Shown here: in pieces, positions 26,717 to 44,414 of the stretch
Layout: each line of letters begins with the position of its first letter
Numbering within the stretch: position 1 is the first letter of the stretch
Source of the DNA: Raineyella antarctica
Lineage (GTDB): Bacteria > Actinomycetota > Actinomycetes > Propionibacteriales > Propionibacteriaceae
Assembly: GCF_900092135.1 (NCBI RefSeq)
Contig: NZ_FMYF01000003.1
Location: 1-64,000 of the forward strand
Direction: 5' to 3'
DNA length: 64,000 nt
The notes under the pieces: model-generated
Told to the model about the DNA's origin: nothing
What the model saw: only the letters and a program-made list of their open reading frames with translations
The model's database searches: none
Program-made: the position numbers and the translations under genes

Positions 26717-28068
26717 CAGGAATCAGCCCTTCGGTCGGTGTCGGACGTTTCGGTCAGCGCGGAACGCTGCGGTTCGTCGGCGGCGGAGACCACCACGTCG
26801 ATCAGGCCGGGGACCTGCTGGTCCCCGATCGGCGGGACGGGGTAGCCGCCCGCGAACGGGTCGAAGGCTGCCGGGTCCGGCTCCTGCTCCGGTTCGACCT
26901 TCGGCCCGGTGAACAGCAGGAGGGCAATCAGGACGGCGGCGACCACGACCGCTCCGATCAGGAAGGAGCGGTTGCCGATCCAGCCCTCGGCCGCGCCGAC
27001 GCGGAAGACGGCCACGAGCATGGTCCAGACCAGGGCGATCGGGATCAGCCACTTCCAGCCCAGGCGCATCAGCTGGTCGTAGCGGATCCGGGGCACGGTG
27101 GCCCGGACCCAGATGAACAGGAACATGAACAAGTAGGCCTTGAGCAGGAACCAGACCGGTCCCAGCCAGGGGTTGTGCAGGGCCTGGATGTTGTTGAACG
27201 GCCAGATCGGCAGGTAGCCGCCCATGAAGAGGGTCGTGGCGACGCACGAGACCATGAACATGTTGATGTACTCGGACAGGAAGAACAGGGCGTACGTCAT
27301 GCCGGAGTACTCGGTCATGTAGCCCGAGCCCAGCTCGCCCTCGGCCTCGGGGAGGTCGAACGGCTGGCGGTTCGTCTCGGCGAACATCGAGATGACGTAG
27401 ATCAGGAACGAAGGGATCAGGAGCAGGAAGTACCAGCCCATCGACCCCTGCCACTGGCTGGCGCCGAACTGCAGCGGCGCGGCCTGGGCCTGGACGATCT
27501 CGCTGGTCGACATCGTTCCCGCGTACAGGAAGACGGTCACCAGCGACAGGCCCATCGCGATCTCGTAGGAGATCATCGAGGCCGTGGAACGGATGCCACC
27601 GAGCAGGGAGTACGGCGAGGAGGAGGCCCAACCGGCCAGCACGACGCCGTACACGCCGACCGCGGTCAGGGCGAGGTAGAGCAGCACGGCCACCGGGGAG
27701 TCGACCAACTGGAGCTGCGTCTGGTGCCCGAACATCGTGACGGTGCCACCGAAGGGCACCAGCGAGAAGGTGCCGAAGGCGACGATGGTCATGATGACCG
27801 GTGCCAGCTTGAAGATGAACCTGTCGGCCTTGGCCGGGATCAGGTCCTCCTTGAACAGGAGCTTCAGGCCATCGCCGAGGGCCTGGACCAGGCCGAAGGG
27901 TCCGGCGAAGTTCGGGCCGATGCGCTGCTGCATCCGACCCAGCGTGCGGCGCTCGAGCCACACGTTGAAGATCGTCGCGAGCAGGATGAACACGAACCAG
28001 ATGATGACCTTGATGATCACCAGCCACACGGGGTCGTGACCGAACAGGGACAGGTCGAGCGGGATCAT
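26716..28068 (-). CDS. nuoH: NADH-quinone oxidoreductase subunit H, with C-terminal extension
   Basis: A 450-residue membrane subunit that helps form the quinone-binding chamber at the junction of the two arms. Hallmarks are [39 protein letters not shown], the acidic loop [19 protein letters not shown], and [20 protein letters not shown]. coli NuoH has 325 residues; here the last 75 or so are a polar tail containing [20 protein letters not shown]. It overlaps the nuoG stop by four bases. Confidence 0.96.
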   Translation of the reverse strand: MIPLDLSLFGHDPVWLVIIKVIIWFVFILLATIFNVWLERRTLGRMQQRIGPNFAGPFGLVQALGDGLKLLFKEDLIPAKADRFIFKLAPVIMTIVAFGTFSLVPFGGTVTMFGHQTQLQLVDSPVAVLLYLALTAVGVYGVVLAGWASSSPYSLLGGIRSTASMISYEIAMGLSLVTVFLYAGTMSTSEIVQAQAAPLQFGASQWQGSMGWYFLLLIPSFLIYVISMFAETNRQPFDLPEAEGELGSGYMTEYSGMTYALFFLSEYINMFMVSCVATTLFMGGYLPIWPFNNIQALHNPWLGPVWFLLKAYLFMFLFIWVRATVPRIRYDQLMRLGWKWLIPIALVWTMLVAVFRVGAAEGWIGNRSFLIGAVVVAAVLIALLLFTGPKVEPEQEPDPAAFDPFAGGYPVPPIGDQQVPGLIDVVVSAADEPQRSALTETSDTDRRADS

Positions 28069-30628
28069 GCCACGCCTCCAGTCGAGTCGTCGGTGGCGGT
28101 GGCCTGCGCCGGGGCGAGCCCGACGACGTCACCTGCCACCAGTCCCAGGTGCTCCGCGACCGACGGGCCGGGGGCGTTGCGGGGTGTCCAGACCACGCCG
28201 TCGACCATGGTGTCGTCGACGACCAGGGGGAAGGCGAGCTGCCCGCGGTCGGTCCGGAGCACGACGGCGTCACCGTCGAGCCCGGCCCAGGCCGCCGTTG
28301 CCGGGGAGATCCGCGCCACCGGCGTCGGGGCCGTGAGCGCCAGCAGCGGCTCCCCGTCCTGGCCACGGCCGGCATCCAGCAGGGTGCGCCAGGTGGCGAG
28401 CACCACGTCGCGCTCACCGACCTGCTCGACGGTCTCGTACGACTCGGTCGGGGCGTCGGCCCGGGGACCCTCCCACCGTCCGAGCTGGTCGATCTCCGCC
28501 TTCGCCGCGGCGGCGTCCCGCACCCCGAGGTCGACGCCGAGGGCGTCGGCCAGGGCCACCAGGACCCGCAGGTCGTCCACCAGCGTGTGCGGCCGGACCA
28601 CCTGGTGGACGGGGCGCTCGCGCCCCTCCCAGTCCAGGAAGGTGCCGTTGCGCTCCTCGAACAGGCTGACCGGGAAGACCACGTCGGCCCGCTCGGTCAC
28701 CTCGGAGAGGCGCTGCTCGATGCTGATCACGAAGCCGGCCTCCTCCAGGCCGCGGCGGGCGTCCGCCGGGTCGCGGAAGTCGGTGGGCTCGATGCCGCCG
28801 ACGACCAGCGCCTTGAGCGTGCCGTCCGCGGCGGCGCCGAGGATGGCGTCCGCGTCCAGTCCCGGCTCGGTGGGCAGGTGCTCCACGTCCCAGGCTGCCT
28901 GCACGTCGATCCGTGCGGACGGGTCCTCGACGAGGCGTCCGCCCGGCAGCAGGTTGGGCAGCAGGCCCGCCTCGACGGCGGCACGATCGCCGGCGCGACG
29001 CGGGATCCAGGCGACCCGGGCCTGCTTGCGCTCGGCGAGCCGCAGGACCGCGGTCAGGGTGCCGAGGCTGGCCCCGGCCCGCTCCCCCACCAGGATGATG
29101 CCGTTCGACCCGAGGTCCAGGTCGTCGTCGATGCCCTCGATCCGACGCGCCTCGCCCCCGGGGGCGGTGGGCACCAGGGTGGCACCGAGCTTGCGGGAGC
29201 CGTTGCTGAGGAACGGCGCGACGGTCCAGACGCGCAGGTGCTTCTTGCGCCAGGCCTTGCGCAGGCGCAGGAACACGATCGGCGACTCGTCCTCGGGTTC
29301 CAGGTCGACCAGGAGCACGCCGGAGGCCTTCTCCAGGTCCTTGTACGTGACCGAGTCCGCCACCGTGGTGCCGGCGACCGCGTGGGCGAGGAAGCCTGCC
29401 TCCTCCAGGGTGTGCGGACGGGAGCGGAAGTCCACGTTGTTCGTGCCGAGCACGACCCGGGCGAACTTCGACCAGGCGTACGAGTCCTCCCAGGTCAGCC
29501 GGCCGCCGGGCAGCAGGCCGACCGCACCGCCGGCGGCGCGCAGTCCGTCCACGGCGACGTTGACGGCCTCGGGCCAGGACGCCGGCCGCAGCACGCCGTC
29601 CTCGCGGACCAGCGGGTGGGTCAGTCGGTCGGTGCCGCGCCCGGACACGAAGGCGAAGCGGCCCTTGTCGCAGTTCCACTCCTCGTTCACGTCCGGGTCG
29701 TCCCCGGCATAGCGACGCATCACGTCGTTGTGGCGGTGGTCGACGCGGAGCTCACAACCGGCGGCGCAGTGCTCGCAGGTGGTGGTCGTGGAGACCAGGT
29801 CGAAGGGGCGGGCACGGAACCGGTAGGCGGTGCTGGTCAGGGCACCGACCGGGCAGATCTGGATCACGTTGCCGGAGAAGTAGGAGTTGAAGGGCTCCCC
29901 GTCGTGGATCGCGACCTGCTCCACGGCCCCGCGCTCGGCCAGCTCGATCAGCGGGTCGCCAGCGATCTCGTCGGCGAACCTGGTGCAGCGCGAACACAGC
30001 ACGCAGCGCTCACGGTCCAGGAGGATCTCGGCGGAGAGCGGGATCGGCTTGGGGTAGGTGCGCTTCACGTCGGAGTAGCGGGTGTCCCCGTTGCCGACCG
30101 CCATCGCCTGGTTCTGCAGCGGGCACTCCCCGCCCTTGTCGCAGATCGGGCAGTCGAGCGGGTGGTTGATCAGCAGGAACTCGTTGATGCCGTTCTGCGC
30201 CTTGGCCGCCACCGGCGAGGTGGCCTGGGTCCTGATGACCTGGCCGGGCATCACCGCGGTGGTGCAGGAGGCCTGCGGCTTGGGCATCGGGCGGCCGCGC
30301 CCGTCGTCGGTGATCTCGACCAGGCACTGGCGGCAGGCGCCCACCGGGTCGAGCAGCGGGTGGTCGCAGAAGCGCGGGACCGGCTTGCCGATCATCTCGG
30401 CGGCCCGGATGATCATCGTGCCCTTGGGCACCTTGACCTCGATGCCGTCGATCGTCACCGAGACCAGGGTGGCCGGGTCGGCCTCGGCGATCTGGCGCGA
30501 CAGCGGGTTGCGGTTCAGGGCCAGCGCCGCATCGGGGGTGTTGGTGTTCGCTCCCCCCGCTGCCAGCGCGCCGGCCTGGGGGTCGGCGGCGGGCGTGGCG
30601 AGCGCCTGGGCTTCCTTCGTCGTCTCAC

Positions 30629-30632
<4 letters not shown>
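28065..30632 (-). CDS. nuoG: NADH-quinone oxidoreductase subunit G
   Basis: An 855-residue iron-sulfur subunit of the peripheral arm. After a low-complexity N terminus (about 55 residues) the [2Fe-2S] site is seen as PRFCDHPLLDPVGACRQC with the last Cys in QASCTTAV. The His-coordinated [4Fe-4S] site is HPLDCPICDKGGECPL. Another cluster is CVLCSRCTRF with CPVGA. A molybdopterin-oxidoreductase-like region begins with TCEHCAAGCELRV and, further on, WNCDKGRF; these four Cys suggest the off-path N7 cluster is kept. It overlaps nuoF and nuoH by four bases. Confidence 0.96.
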
Positions 30633-31956
<1,324 letters not shown>

Positions 31957-31960
<4 letters not shown>

Positions 31961-32697
31961 TTGCCCTCCTCCTGGCTCGGAGCCGGCACATCGGCCGGAT
32001 CAGGTGCACGCCAGCCGTTGCGCTCGGCGAGCTTGAGTCCGAGCAGCGACTGGGTACCGGCAGCGGGGCCCTCGTCGGCCCGCCCGTCCGGGAAGCCGGC
32101 CAGGACCCGCTCCGCCTCCCGCCACGAGGTGATCGTGGCCCCACGCGGGGACACCACGACCTCGTCGCTGCGCAGGCGATCCACCAGCTCGATCGCCTTC
32201 TTGGGGGTCATCGTGTCGAAGAACTCCCAGTTGACCATCACCACCGGGGCGTAGTCGCACGCCGCGTTGCACTCGACGCGCTCGAAGGTGATCGCCCCGT
32301 CCTCGGAGGTCTCGTCGTTGCCCACGCCGAGGTGCTGCTCGAGGGCGGCGGCGATCTCGTCACCGCCCAGGATCGCGCACAGCGAGGTGGTGCAGACGCC
32401 GACGTGGTGCCTGCCCATCGGCTTGCGCTTGTACATGGTGTAGAAGGTCGCGACGCCGTTCACCTCGGCCGGGGTGATGTCGAGGATGCGCGCGCAGATC
32501 TCGATCGCCGCCGGGGTGACCCGTCCCTCCACGCTCTGCACCAGGTGCAGCATCGGCAGCAGGGCCGAACGCTTCTCCGGGTACCGCGCAGCGAGTTCCT
32601 CCAGCTCGGCGATGGTCGAGGCATCGATCCGGGTGCCCGCGGGGTCGTCGGGACCGACGCCTCCGGTGTTGTCGAAATGGGTCCTGAAACCGCTCAT
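31957..32697 (-). CDS. nuoE: NADH-quinone oxidoreductase subunit E
   Basis: A 246-residue thioredoxin-fold [2Fe-2S] subunit. Cluster N1a ligands are seen as [12 protein letters not shown] and [13 protein letters not shown]. The N-terminal helical part contains [17 protein letters not shown]. It is longer than E. coli NuoE (166 residues), mostly because of a C-terminal extension after about residue 180. It overlaps nuoD and nuoF by four bases. Confidence 0.96.
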
Positions 32698-34076
32698 CGG
32701 TCGACGCCTCCCATGACGGGGTCGAGGCTGGCACCCGCGACGGAGACGTCGGACAGCATGCCGCCGATGACCATCGCAGGGTAGGCCTGAAGGTTGACGA
32801 AGCTGGGGTCACGGAAGTGTGCCCGGTAGGGGCGGGTGCCGCCGTCGGAGACGACGTGGGCACCCAGCTCGCCCTTGGGGCTCTCGACCGGGACGTACGC
32901 CTGGCCCGGCGGGACCTGGAAGCCCTCGGTGACCAGCTTGAAGTGGTGGATCAGCGCTTCCATCGACTCGCCCATGATGTGGCGGATGTGCTCGTTGGAG
33001 TTGCCCTGGCCATCCGGCCCGACGGTCAGCTGGGCCGGCAGCGCGATCTTCGGGTCGTTGACCATCACCCGCTGGCCGTCCATCTTCTCCAGCCGGTCGA
33101 TGGCCTGGTCGACGATCCGCAGTGCCTGGAACATCTCGTCGCGGCGGACCACGTAACGGGCGTACGAGTCGCAGCCGTCATCGGTGATGACGTCGAAGTC
33201 GTAGGTCTCGTAGCCGCAGTACGGCTGCTTCCTGCGCAGGTCCCAGTCGATCCCGGTGGCGCGCAGCGGCGGGCCGGTGACGCCGAGGGCGACGCAGCCG
33301 GTGAGGTCGAGGTAGCCGATGCCGTTGTCGAGCCGGGCCCGGAAGATCGGGTTGTCGTCACACAGTCCGCCGATCTCCGGCAGGTGCGTGTGCAGCCAGG
33401 CGGACATCTCCCGCAGCTTCGGGATGGCGCCGGCAGGCAGGTCGTTCGCGACGCCGCCGGGACGGATGAAGCCGTGGTTCATCCGCAGGCCGGTGATCAT
33501 CTCGAGCATGTCGAAGATGACCTCGCGCTCGCGGAAGGCCACCGTCATCACGGTGGTCGCGCCCATCTCGTTGCCGGTCGTACCGATCGCGACGAGGTGG
33601 TTGACGATGCGGTTCATCTCCATCAGCAGCACGCGCATCGTGGTGGCCTTCTCGGGGATGTCGTCCTCGATCCCGAGCAGGCGCTCGACGCCGAGGGAGT
33701 ACGACACCTCCTGGAAGAAGGGCGTCAGGTAGTCCATCCGGGTGCACAGCGTGACGCCCTGGGCCCAGGTGCGGTACTCCATCGACTTCTCGATGCCGGT
33801 GTGCAGGTAGCCGATGCCGATCCGGGCATCGGTGACCGTCTCGCCGTCGAGCTCGAGGAGGACCCGGAGTACGCCGTGCGTGGACGGGTGCTGCGGGCCC
33901 ATGTTGACCACGATCGTCTCGTCACCACGCTCGGCCTGGGCCTCGACGATGTCGTCCCAGTCACCGCCGTCGGCGTAGTAGACGTTGCCTACCTCGGGGT
34001 CGCCGGCCTGCCGGTAGGGATCGTCCTGGGTGGTGGTGTCGTCGAGGATGTCCTCGTCGTGGAATTCGGTGCTCAT
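32694..34076 (-). CDS. nuoD: NADH-quinone oxidoreductase subunit D
   Basis: The 460-residue 49 kDa-type subunit that forms the quinone pocket with NuoB. Family motifs include [73 protein letters not shown], and [19 protein letters not shown] near the end. The His and Tyr residues of the quinone site lie in expected positions. It is coupled to nuoC and nuoE by four-base overlaps. Confidence 0.97.
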   Translation of the reverse strand: MSTEFHDEDILDDTTTQDDPYRQAGDPEVGNVYYADGGDWDDIVEAQAERGDETIVVNMGPQHPSTHGVLRVLLELDGETVTDARIGIGYLHTGIEKSMEYRTWAQGVTLCTRMDYLTPFFQEVSYSLGVERLLGIEDDIPEKATTMRVLLMEMNRIVNHLVAIGTTGNEMGATTVMTVAFREREVIFDMLEMITGLRMNHGFIRPGGVANDLPAGAIPKLREMSAWLHTHLPEIGGLCDDNPIFRARLDNGIGYLDLTGCVALGVTGPPLRATGIDWDLRRKQPYCGYETYDFDVITDDGCDSYARYVVRRDEMFQALRIVDQAIDRLEKMDGQRVMVNDPKIALPAQLTVGPDGQGNSNEHIRHIMGESMEALIHHFKLVTEGFQVPPGQAYVPVESPKGELGAHVVSDGGTRPYRAHFRDPSFVNLQAYPAMVIGGMLSDVSVAGASLDPVMGGVDR

Positions 34077-34780
34077 GAGTTGTAGTCCCTCCGCTCGTGG
34101 ACCGGGGAGTTCGTGGCGCCGTGGAACTCCACGGGGATGCCGCCCAACGGGTAGTCCTTGCGCTGGGGGTGACCGGGCCAGTCGTCCGGCATCTCGATCC
34201 GGGTCAGCGCGGGGTGGCCGTCGAAGATGATGCCGAAGAAGTCGTACGTCTCCCGCTCGTGCCAGTCGGCCGTCGGGTAGGTCGCCACGACGGACGGGAT
34301 GTGCGGATCCGCATCGGGGCAGGTGACCTCGAGCCGGATCCGGCGGTTGTGGGTCATCGACAGCAGGTGGTAGACCGCGTGCAGTTCGGCACCCCGATCG
34401 GTCGGGTAGTGCACGCCCGACACCGACGGGCAGGACTCGAACCGCAGCATCGGGTCGTCGCGCAGCACGCGGGCGACCTCGGCCAGGTGGGCGCGGTCGA
34501 TGAACAGGGTGATCTCGCCCCGGTCGACCACCACCGAGCTGATCGCCTCGTCGGGGTCACCGACCAGCCCGCGCAGGCGGTCGACGAAGCCGTCGTACCA
34601 CCCGCCGTACGGCCGACGGCTGGCCTGGGGCATCTCGACGTACCAGGTCATGTCGTTGTAGCCGGACACGTCGGAGGTGGTCGAGGCGTGGAACAGGCCC
34701 TGGCGGACGTCCAGGACGCGGCGCTCCTGCTCCTGTCCCTGGCCGTCCTCGGGGACGACGGGAATGCTGGCGTCGGTCAT
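34073..34780 (-). CDS. nuoC: NADH-quinone oxidoreductase subunit C
   Basis: A 235-residue 30 kDa-type subunit of the peripheral arm, not fused to NuoD. The core shows [20 protein letters not shown] and the signature [23 protein letters not shown], ending in [11 protein letters not shown]. An N-terminal extension of about 60 residues precedes the core. Overlaps of four bases link it to nuoB and nuoD. Confidence 0.96.
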   Translation of the reverse strand: MTDASIPVVPEDGQGQEQERRVLDVRQGLFHASTTSDVSGYNDMTWYVEMPQASRRPYGGWYDGFVDRLRGLVGDPDEAISSVVVDRGEITLFIDRAHLAEVARVLRDDPMLRFESCPSVSGVHYPTDRGAELHAVYHLLSMTHNRRIRLEVTCPDADPHIPSVVATYPTADWHERETYDFFGIIFDGHPALTRIEMPDDWPGHPQRKDYPLGGIPVEFHGATNSPVHERRDYNS

Positions 34781-35331
34781 CGCAGCAGGCCCTTCTGCTC
34801 GGTGAGGGAGGAGGCGACGAGCTGGCGCGCCTCGCGGGCGATGGCCGCATCACGCTCGTCGGCACCGATGGGGGCGTTCTGCACGATCGTGCGCAGCTTC
34901 ATGATCCCGTCGATCAGCATCTCGGGGCGCGGCGGACAGCCCGGCACGTACACGTCCACGGGGACGATGTGGTCGACGCCCTGCACCAGCGCGTAGTTGT
35001 TGAACATGCCGCCGGACGAGGCGCACACACCCATCGACAGCACCCGCTTCGGCTCGGCCATCTGGTCGTAGATCTGGCGGACCACGGGGGCGAACTTCTG
35101 GCTCACCCGGCCCGCCACGATCATCAGGTCGGCCTGGCGCGGCGAGGCGCGGAAGACCTCCTGGCCCCAGCGTCCCGCGTCGTGCGGGGTCGCGCCGAAC
35201 GACATCATCTCGATGGCGCAGCAGGCCAGGCCGAAGGTCGCCGGCCAGAAGGACGCCTTGCGCGCCCACCCGAAAAGCTGTTCCGCAGTGGTCAGCAGGA
35301 CCCCTTGCGGGATCTTGTCCTCGAGTCCCAT
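34777..35331 (-). CDS. nuoB: NADH-quinone oxidoreductase subunit B
   Basis: A 184-residue subunit holding cluster N2, the last cluster before quinone. Ligands are the Cys pair in [15 protein letters not shown], the Cys of [17 protein letters not shown], and the Cys of [17 protein letters not shown]. Compared with the NuoB-like protein at 8616-9041 it has a longer N terminus and the usual MMSFG segment. It starts 45 bases after nuoA and overlaps nuoC by four. Confidence 0.97.
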   Translation of the reverse strand: MGLEDKIPQGVLLTTAEQLFGWARKASFWPATFGLACCAIEMMSFGATPHDAGRWGQEVFRASPRQADLMIVAGRVSQKFAPVVRQIYDQMAEPKRVLSMGVCASSGGMFNNYALVQGVDHIVPVDVYVPGCPPRPEMLIDGIMKLRTIVQNAPIGADERDAAIAREARQLVASSLTEQKGLLR

Positions 35332-35376
35332 ATCAGCACCTCACGTTTCCGCTGTCGACGTACGAACCGGCTGCTG

Positions 35377-35739
35377 TCAGTCCCACTCCAGACCCCCGCG
35401 CCGCCACTCGTAGATGTAGGCCAGGAAGACCAGGCCGATGAAGATGAGCATCTGGACCAGGGCGAAGCTGCCCATCCCCGGCGCGCCGAGGGAGGTGGCC
35501 CAGGGGTAGAGGAAGACGACCTCGATGTCGAAGACGATGAAGAGCATCGCGGTGATGTAGTACTTCACCGGGAACCGGCCACCGCCGGTGGGTTGGGGGG
35601 TCGGCTCGATCCCGCACTCGTACGAATCGGACTTCGTCCGGTTGTACCGGGTTGGTCCGATGATCGCCGACACCAGGGCGACGACCGCCATGATGGCGCC
35701 CATCACCAACATCAGGATCAACGGCAGGTACATGTTCAT
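35377..35739 (-). CDS. nuoA: NADH-quinone oxidoreductase subunit A
   Basis: A 120-residue three-helix membrane subunit. The conserved loop is SYECGIEPTPQPTGGGRFPVK, containing the Cys and Glu typical of the family, followed by AMLFIVFDIEVVFLYPWA and the last helix LVFLAYIYEWRRGGLEWD. It starts 76 bases after the geranylgeranyl reductase stop and is the first of the 14 nuo genes. Confidence 0.97.
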   Translation of the reverse strand: MNMYLPLILMLVMGAIMAVVALVSAIIGPTRYNRTKSDSYECGIEPTPQPTGGGRFPVKYYITAMLFIVFDIEVVFLYPWATSLGAPGMGSFALVQMLIFIGLVFLAYIYEWRRGGLEWD

Positions 35740-35815
35740 CGCCAGGTCCTTCCCTGTGCCGTGGTCATCCTCGCAAGCCTCTCTGACATCCCTGCCCCGT
35801 CCGTGCTGAGCGTAC

Positions 35816-37117
35816 TCAGACCGAGGGGGCGATCCGCACGAGGGTGTTGATCACCCGGTCGAACGCGTCCCCGTCGCGCTGGTCGGTGAGCCCTGCGAGC
35901 AGTTTGTGCACCAGTTTCATCAGCGTCCGGCGCGGCAGTCCGTACCGGACGGCGATCCGCATCACCGTGGGGTGGCCGATCAGCTGCGCGAAGACGGCAC
36001 CCAGCCGGTAGTACTTGCCCAGCTCGTCCTGCATCAGCACCGGGTAGCCGCGCAGCGCTCGCTCCGCCGAGCCGGTGCCGAAGCCGCGGGCCTTCGCGTC
36101 GGCGATCACACCGGCCGCGACCCGGCCGGCCTGCAGCGCCGAGTCGATCCCCTCGCCGTTGAAGGGGTTGACCATGCCACCGGCGTCGCCGACCAGCAGC
36201 AGGCCGTCCTTGTAGTGCGGCTTGCGGTTGAACGCCATCGGCAGGGCCATGCCCTTGATCGGCACCTGCAGGTTCTCCGGCCGGAACCCCCACTCCTCCG
36301 GGGTGTTCTCCAGCCAGGTCCGCATCATCTGCCGGTAGTCGGTCTTCGCGAAGGCCGGTGAGGTGTTCAGCATGCCCAGGCCGACGTTGACGGACCCGTC
36401 CCCCATCGGGAAGGCCCAGCCGTAGCCCGGCAGCAGTTGCGAGGCGCCCGGGGCGCCGTCCCACAGCTCGAGCCAGGACTCCATGTACTCGCCGTCGTGC
36501 CGCGGCGAAGTGACGTACGAGCGCACGGCCACACCCATCGGGCGCTTCTCGTCACGGCGGATCCCCATGCCGAGAGACAGCCGGGAGGAGTTGCCGTCCG
36601 CGGCGACCACGACCGGGGCGTGGAACGTCCGGCCGTCCTTGGTGCGCACGCCGGTGATCCGTCCGGACGATGCGTCCAGCACGGGGTCAGTGACGTGGGC
36701 CCCCTCGTAGAGGTGGGCGCCCTGGGCCTCGGCGTGCCGGGCCAGCAGTTCGTCCAGCTCCGTACGGCGCCGCGTCATGCCGTAGGCGGGGAAGTCCGCC
36801 AGGTCGGGCCAGTCCATCGTGAACGGGCGGCCGTTGCCGCCGTAGACGCGCAGCCCCTTGTTGTGCACCCAGCCGGCCTCCTCGGAGGTGTCGATGCCGA
36901 GGCGTACGAGCTCCTTGACCGCCCGCGGGGTGAGTCCGTCACCGCAGATCTTGTCCCGGGGGAAGGTGTGCTTCTCCAGCAGGGCAACGTCCAGGCCGAG
37001 GGCCGCGAGGTGGGCCGCGGTGGCCGATCCGCCCGGACCCGCTCCGACCACTACCGCGTCGACGGAGACAGATCCTCCCCCGGTGGTACTGGTTGCCGCA
37101 TCGGTGGCGCGAGACAT
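35816..37117 (-). CDS. Geranylgeranyl reductase family FAD-dependent oxidoreductase
   Basis: A 433-residue flavoprotein. The dinucleotide motif VVVGAGPGGSATAAHLA lies near residue 20, followed by CGDGLTPRAVKEL (the family's redox or substrate region), VVAADGNSSRLSLGMG, and LLVGDAGGMVNPFNGEGID for FAD ribityl binding. Family members saturate double bonds in polyprenyl chains, including menaquinone tails and archaeal lipids; that role is likely here but not shown. The start at 37117 follows AGGAGA. It is the first gene of the transcription unit that runs through nuoA-N to the polyprenyl synthase, an order I recall from other actinobacteria. Confidence 0.9.
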   Translation of the reverse strand: MSRATDAATSTTGGGSVSVDAVVVGAGPGGSATAAHLAALGLDVALLEKHTFPRDKICGDGLTPRAVKELVRLGIDTSEEAGWVHNKGLRVYGGNGRPFTMDWPDLADFPAYGMTRRRTELDELLARHAEAQGAHLYEGAHVTDPVLDASSGRITGVRTKDGRTFHAPVVVAADGNSSRLSLGMGIRRDEKRPMGVAVRSYVTSPRHDGEYMESWLELWDGAPGASQLLPGYGWAFPMGDGSVNVGLGMLNTSPAFAKTDYRQMMRTWLENTPEEWGFRPENLQVPIKGMALPMAFNRKPHYKDGLLLVGDAGGMVNPFNGEGIDSALQAGRVAAGVIADAKARGFGTGSAERALRGYPVLMQDELGKYYRLGAVFAQLIGHPTVMRIAVRYGLPRRTLMKLVHKLLAGLTDQRDGDAFDRVINTLVRIAPSV

Positions 37118-37422
37118 CCACTCTCCTGTGGCTCGAGATCCTCTGCAGCCCACGGACGCCGGGGCTGGCTGGCCCCTGCAGTCTACGACTCCCTCCGTTG
37201 CACGGCGAAACCTTGGACACCGCATCCCCCCTAGCCAGAGCAACAATGGCTGATCGATTACGGGAAGGGATCCGTGGCGTTATTCAATCGTGACCGCTCT
37301 TTCCGGGGAGATGGACCCCACCATGGTGCCGTTCCGCCTCCATCGAGACCTACAACATCCGGGACCCGGCCTTGTAGGTGGTCCGCAGGACAGGAACGCC
37401 CCAAGCATGGAAATGTCGAGGG
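37118..37422. other. Divergent promoter region between the nuo unit and the ACC-like gene
   Basis: About 305 bases without a convincing gene. On the minus strand TAGACT (37180-37185) is a possible -10 for the reductase-nuo unit, with a 5' leader of about 55 bases; no clear -35 is seen. On the plus strand an inverted repeat at 37349-37378 lies just ahead of the carboxylase start. Promoter placement is inferred. Confidence 0.4.
37349..37378 (+). repeat. Inverted repeat (possible operator) before the ACC-like gene
   Basis: CCTACAA (37349-37355) and TTGTAGG (37372-37378) form a perfect seven-base inverted repeat separated by 16 bases. It ends 44 bases before the assumed start codon. It could be a regulator site or a weak hairpin in the leader. 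Confidence 0.4.
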
Positions 37423-42969
<5,547 letters not shown>

Positions 42970-43072
42970 TCGACCGGGCGGTGCGCCGGTGCGCGGACGG
43001 GGACACGCCCCGCTCCCGCACCGGGCACCGCCCGCGGCCGTTCGCCCGGGGCCGACCCCCGGCCGGAACGGC

Positions 43073-43078
43073 TAGAGT
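43073..43078 (+). promoter_or_regulatory. -10 element TAGAGT, probably leaderless, for menF
   Basis: TAGAGT is followed by six bases (GCGGGG) and GTG 43085; an ATG comes next, at 43088. No separate ribosome-binding site is needed if the mRNA starts at the GTG. Confidence 0.55.
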
Positions 43079-43084
43079 GCGGGG

Positions 43085-44401
43085 GTGATGCAGCCAGCCT
43101 CGCTCCCGACGGTCCCTCGCCTCCGCTCGGTCACGACGATGATCGACGACCCCGGTCCCCTGCGGGACCTGCTGCCCGAGGCCGGTGCCTGCGCCTGGTT
43201 CCACCGCGATGACGGGATGATCGGGCTGGGCGAGGCCGCTCGCTGCGAAGTGACCTCGCTGGCCGAGGCCAACGCCTGGTGGAAGGCCGTGGCCACCGCG
43301 CTGGACGACGGGTCCGCGCAGGATCCGCTGCCCTCAGGGGTCGGCTCGCTCGCCTTCGGGACGTTCGTCTTCGACGACACCAACACCACCCGTACGTCCG
43401 TCCTGGTGGTTCCCAGCATCGTGGTCGGCAGCCGGGAGGGCCGGCACTGGATGACCCGGGTCGGGCCGGCCGACGCGCCGCTGCCCGAGCCGGTGCTGCC
43501 GGTACCCACCACCACCCCGCAGGGGCCCGGTGCGGTGTCCTGGTCGGACGGCGCGATGTCCGGACCGGACTGGGAGGAGGTGGTCGCGGGCGCCGTGGAG
43601 CGGATCGCCCAGGGGCGCCTGGAGAAGGTCGTGCTCGCGCGCAACGTGATCGCCACCACCCAGGCCCCCATCGACCCGCGCTGGCTGCTGGGCCGTCTCT
43701 CCCCGCGCTACCCGCGGTGCTGGACCTTCTGGGTCGACGACATGGTCGGCGCGACCCCCGAGATGCTGGTCCGGGTCGACCAGGGCCTGGTCACCTCCCG
43801 GGTGCTCGCCGGGACGATCTGGCGCGGCGCGCTGGGACCCAAGCGACGCTCCCCCGGCGAGACGGGCGGCCGGGGCGTCGAGGACACCTTCTCCTCCACC
43901 GCCATCGCGGAGGTGCTGAGCCAGTCGGAGAAGAACCTGGGCGAGCACCAGCTCGCCGTGGAGTCCGTGGCCCGGGCGCTGGCCCCGCACTCGACCAGCA
44001 TGAACGTGCCCGAGACGCCGTACGTGCTCGAGCTGCCCAACGTGATGCACCTGGCCACCGACGTGAACGCCGTCGTCCGGCCCGGCACCACCGCGCTGGC
44101 CCTGGCCGCCGCCCTGCACCCCAGCGCGGCCGTCTGTGGCACCCCGACCGACGTGGCCCGCGCGACCATCGCCGAGATCGAGGGGATGGACCGGGGCCGC
44201 TACTCCGGCCCGGTCGGGTGGATCGACAGCCACGGGAACGGGGAGTGGGCGATCGGCCTGCGCTGCGGGCGACTGCAGCCCGACGGCCGCTCGATCGAGA
44301 TCTTCGCGGGCTGCGGGATCGTGGCCGACTCCGTGCCGGCCACCGAGCTGGCCGAGTCCAACGCCAAGCTCGTCCCCATGCGGGACGCCCTGGAGGGCTG
44401 A
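43085..44401 (+). CDS. menF: Isochorismate synthase
   Basis: A 438-residue chorismate-binding enzyme that turns chorismate into isochorismate, the first step of menaquinone synthesis. The C-terminal catalytic half shows LEKVVLARNVIAT, VGATPEMLVRV, VLAGTIWRG, KNLGEHQLAVESVARAL, LPNVMHLATDV, LHPSAAVCGTPTDVA and RGRYSGPVGWID, then GEWAIGLRCGRL and FAGCGIVADS. Close relatives make isochorismate for siderophores or salicylate, but menD, menC, menE, menA and menG nearby point to menaquinone. It converges on the Old Yellow Enzyme gene with a 13-base gap. Confidence 0.93.
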   Translation: MMQPASLPTVPRLRSVTTMIDDPGPLRDLLPEAGACAWFHRDDGMIGLGEAARCEVTSLAEANAWWKAVATALDDGSAQDPLPSGVGSLAFGTFVFDDTNTTRTSVLVVPSIVVGSREGRHWMTRVGPADAPLPEPVLPVPTTTPQGPGAVSWSDGAMSGPDWEEVVAGAVERIAQGRLEKVVLARNVIATTQAPIDPRWLLGRLSPRYPRCWTFWVDDMVGATPEMLVRVDQGLVTSRVLAGTIWRGALGPKRRSPGETGGRGVEDTFSSTAIAEVLSQSEKNLGEHQLAVESVARALAPHSTSMNVPETPYVLELPNVMHLATDVNAVVRPGTTALALAAALHPSAAVCGTPTDVARATIAEIEGMDRGRYSGPVGWIDSHGNGEWAIGLRCGRLQPDGRSIEIFAGCGIVADSVPATELAESNAKLVPMRDALEG

Positions 44402-44414
44402 CCGGCCCCGGCGC

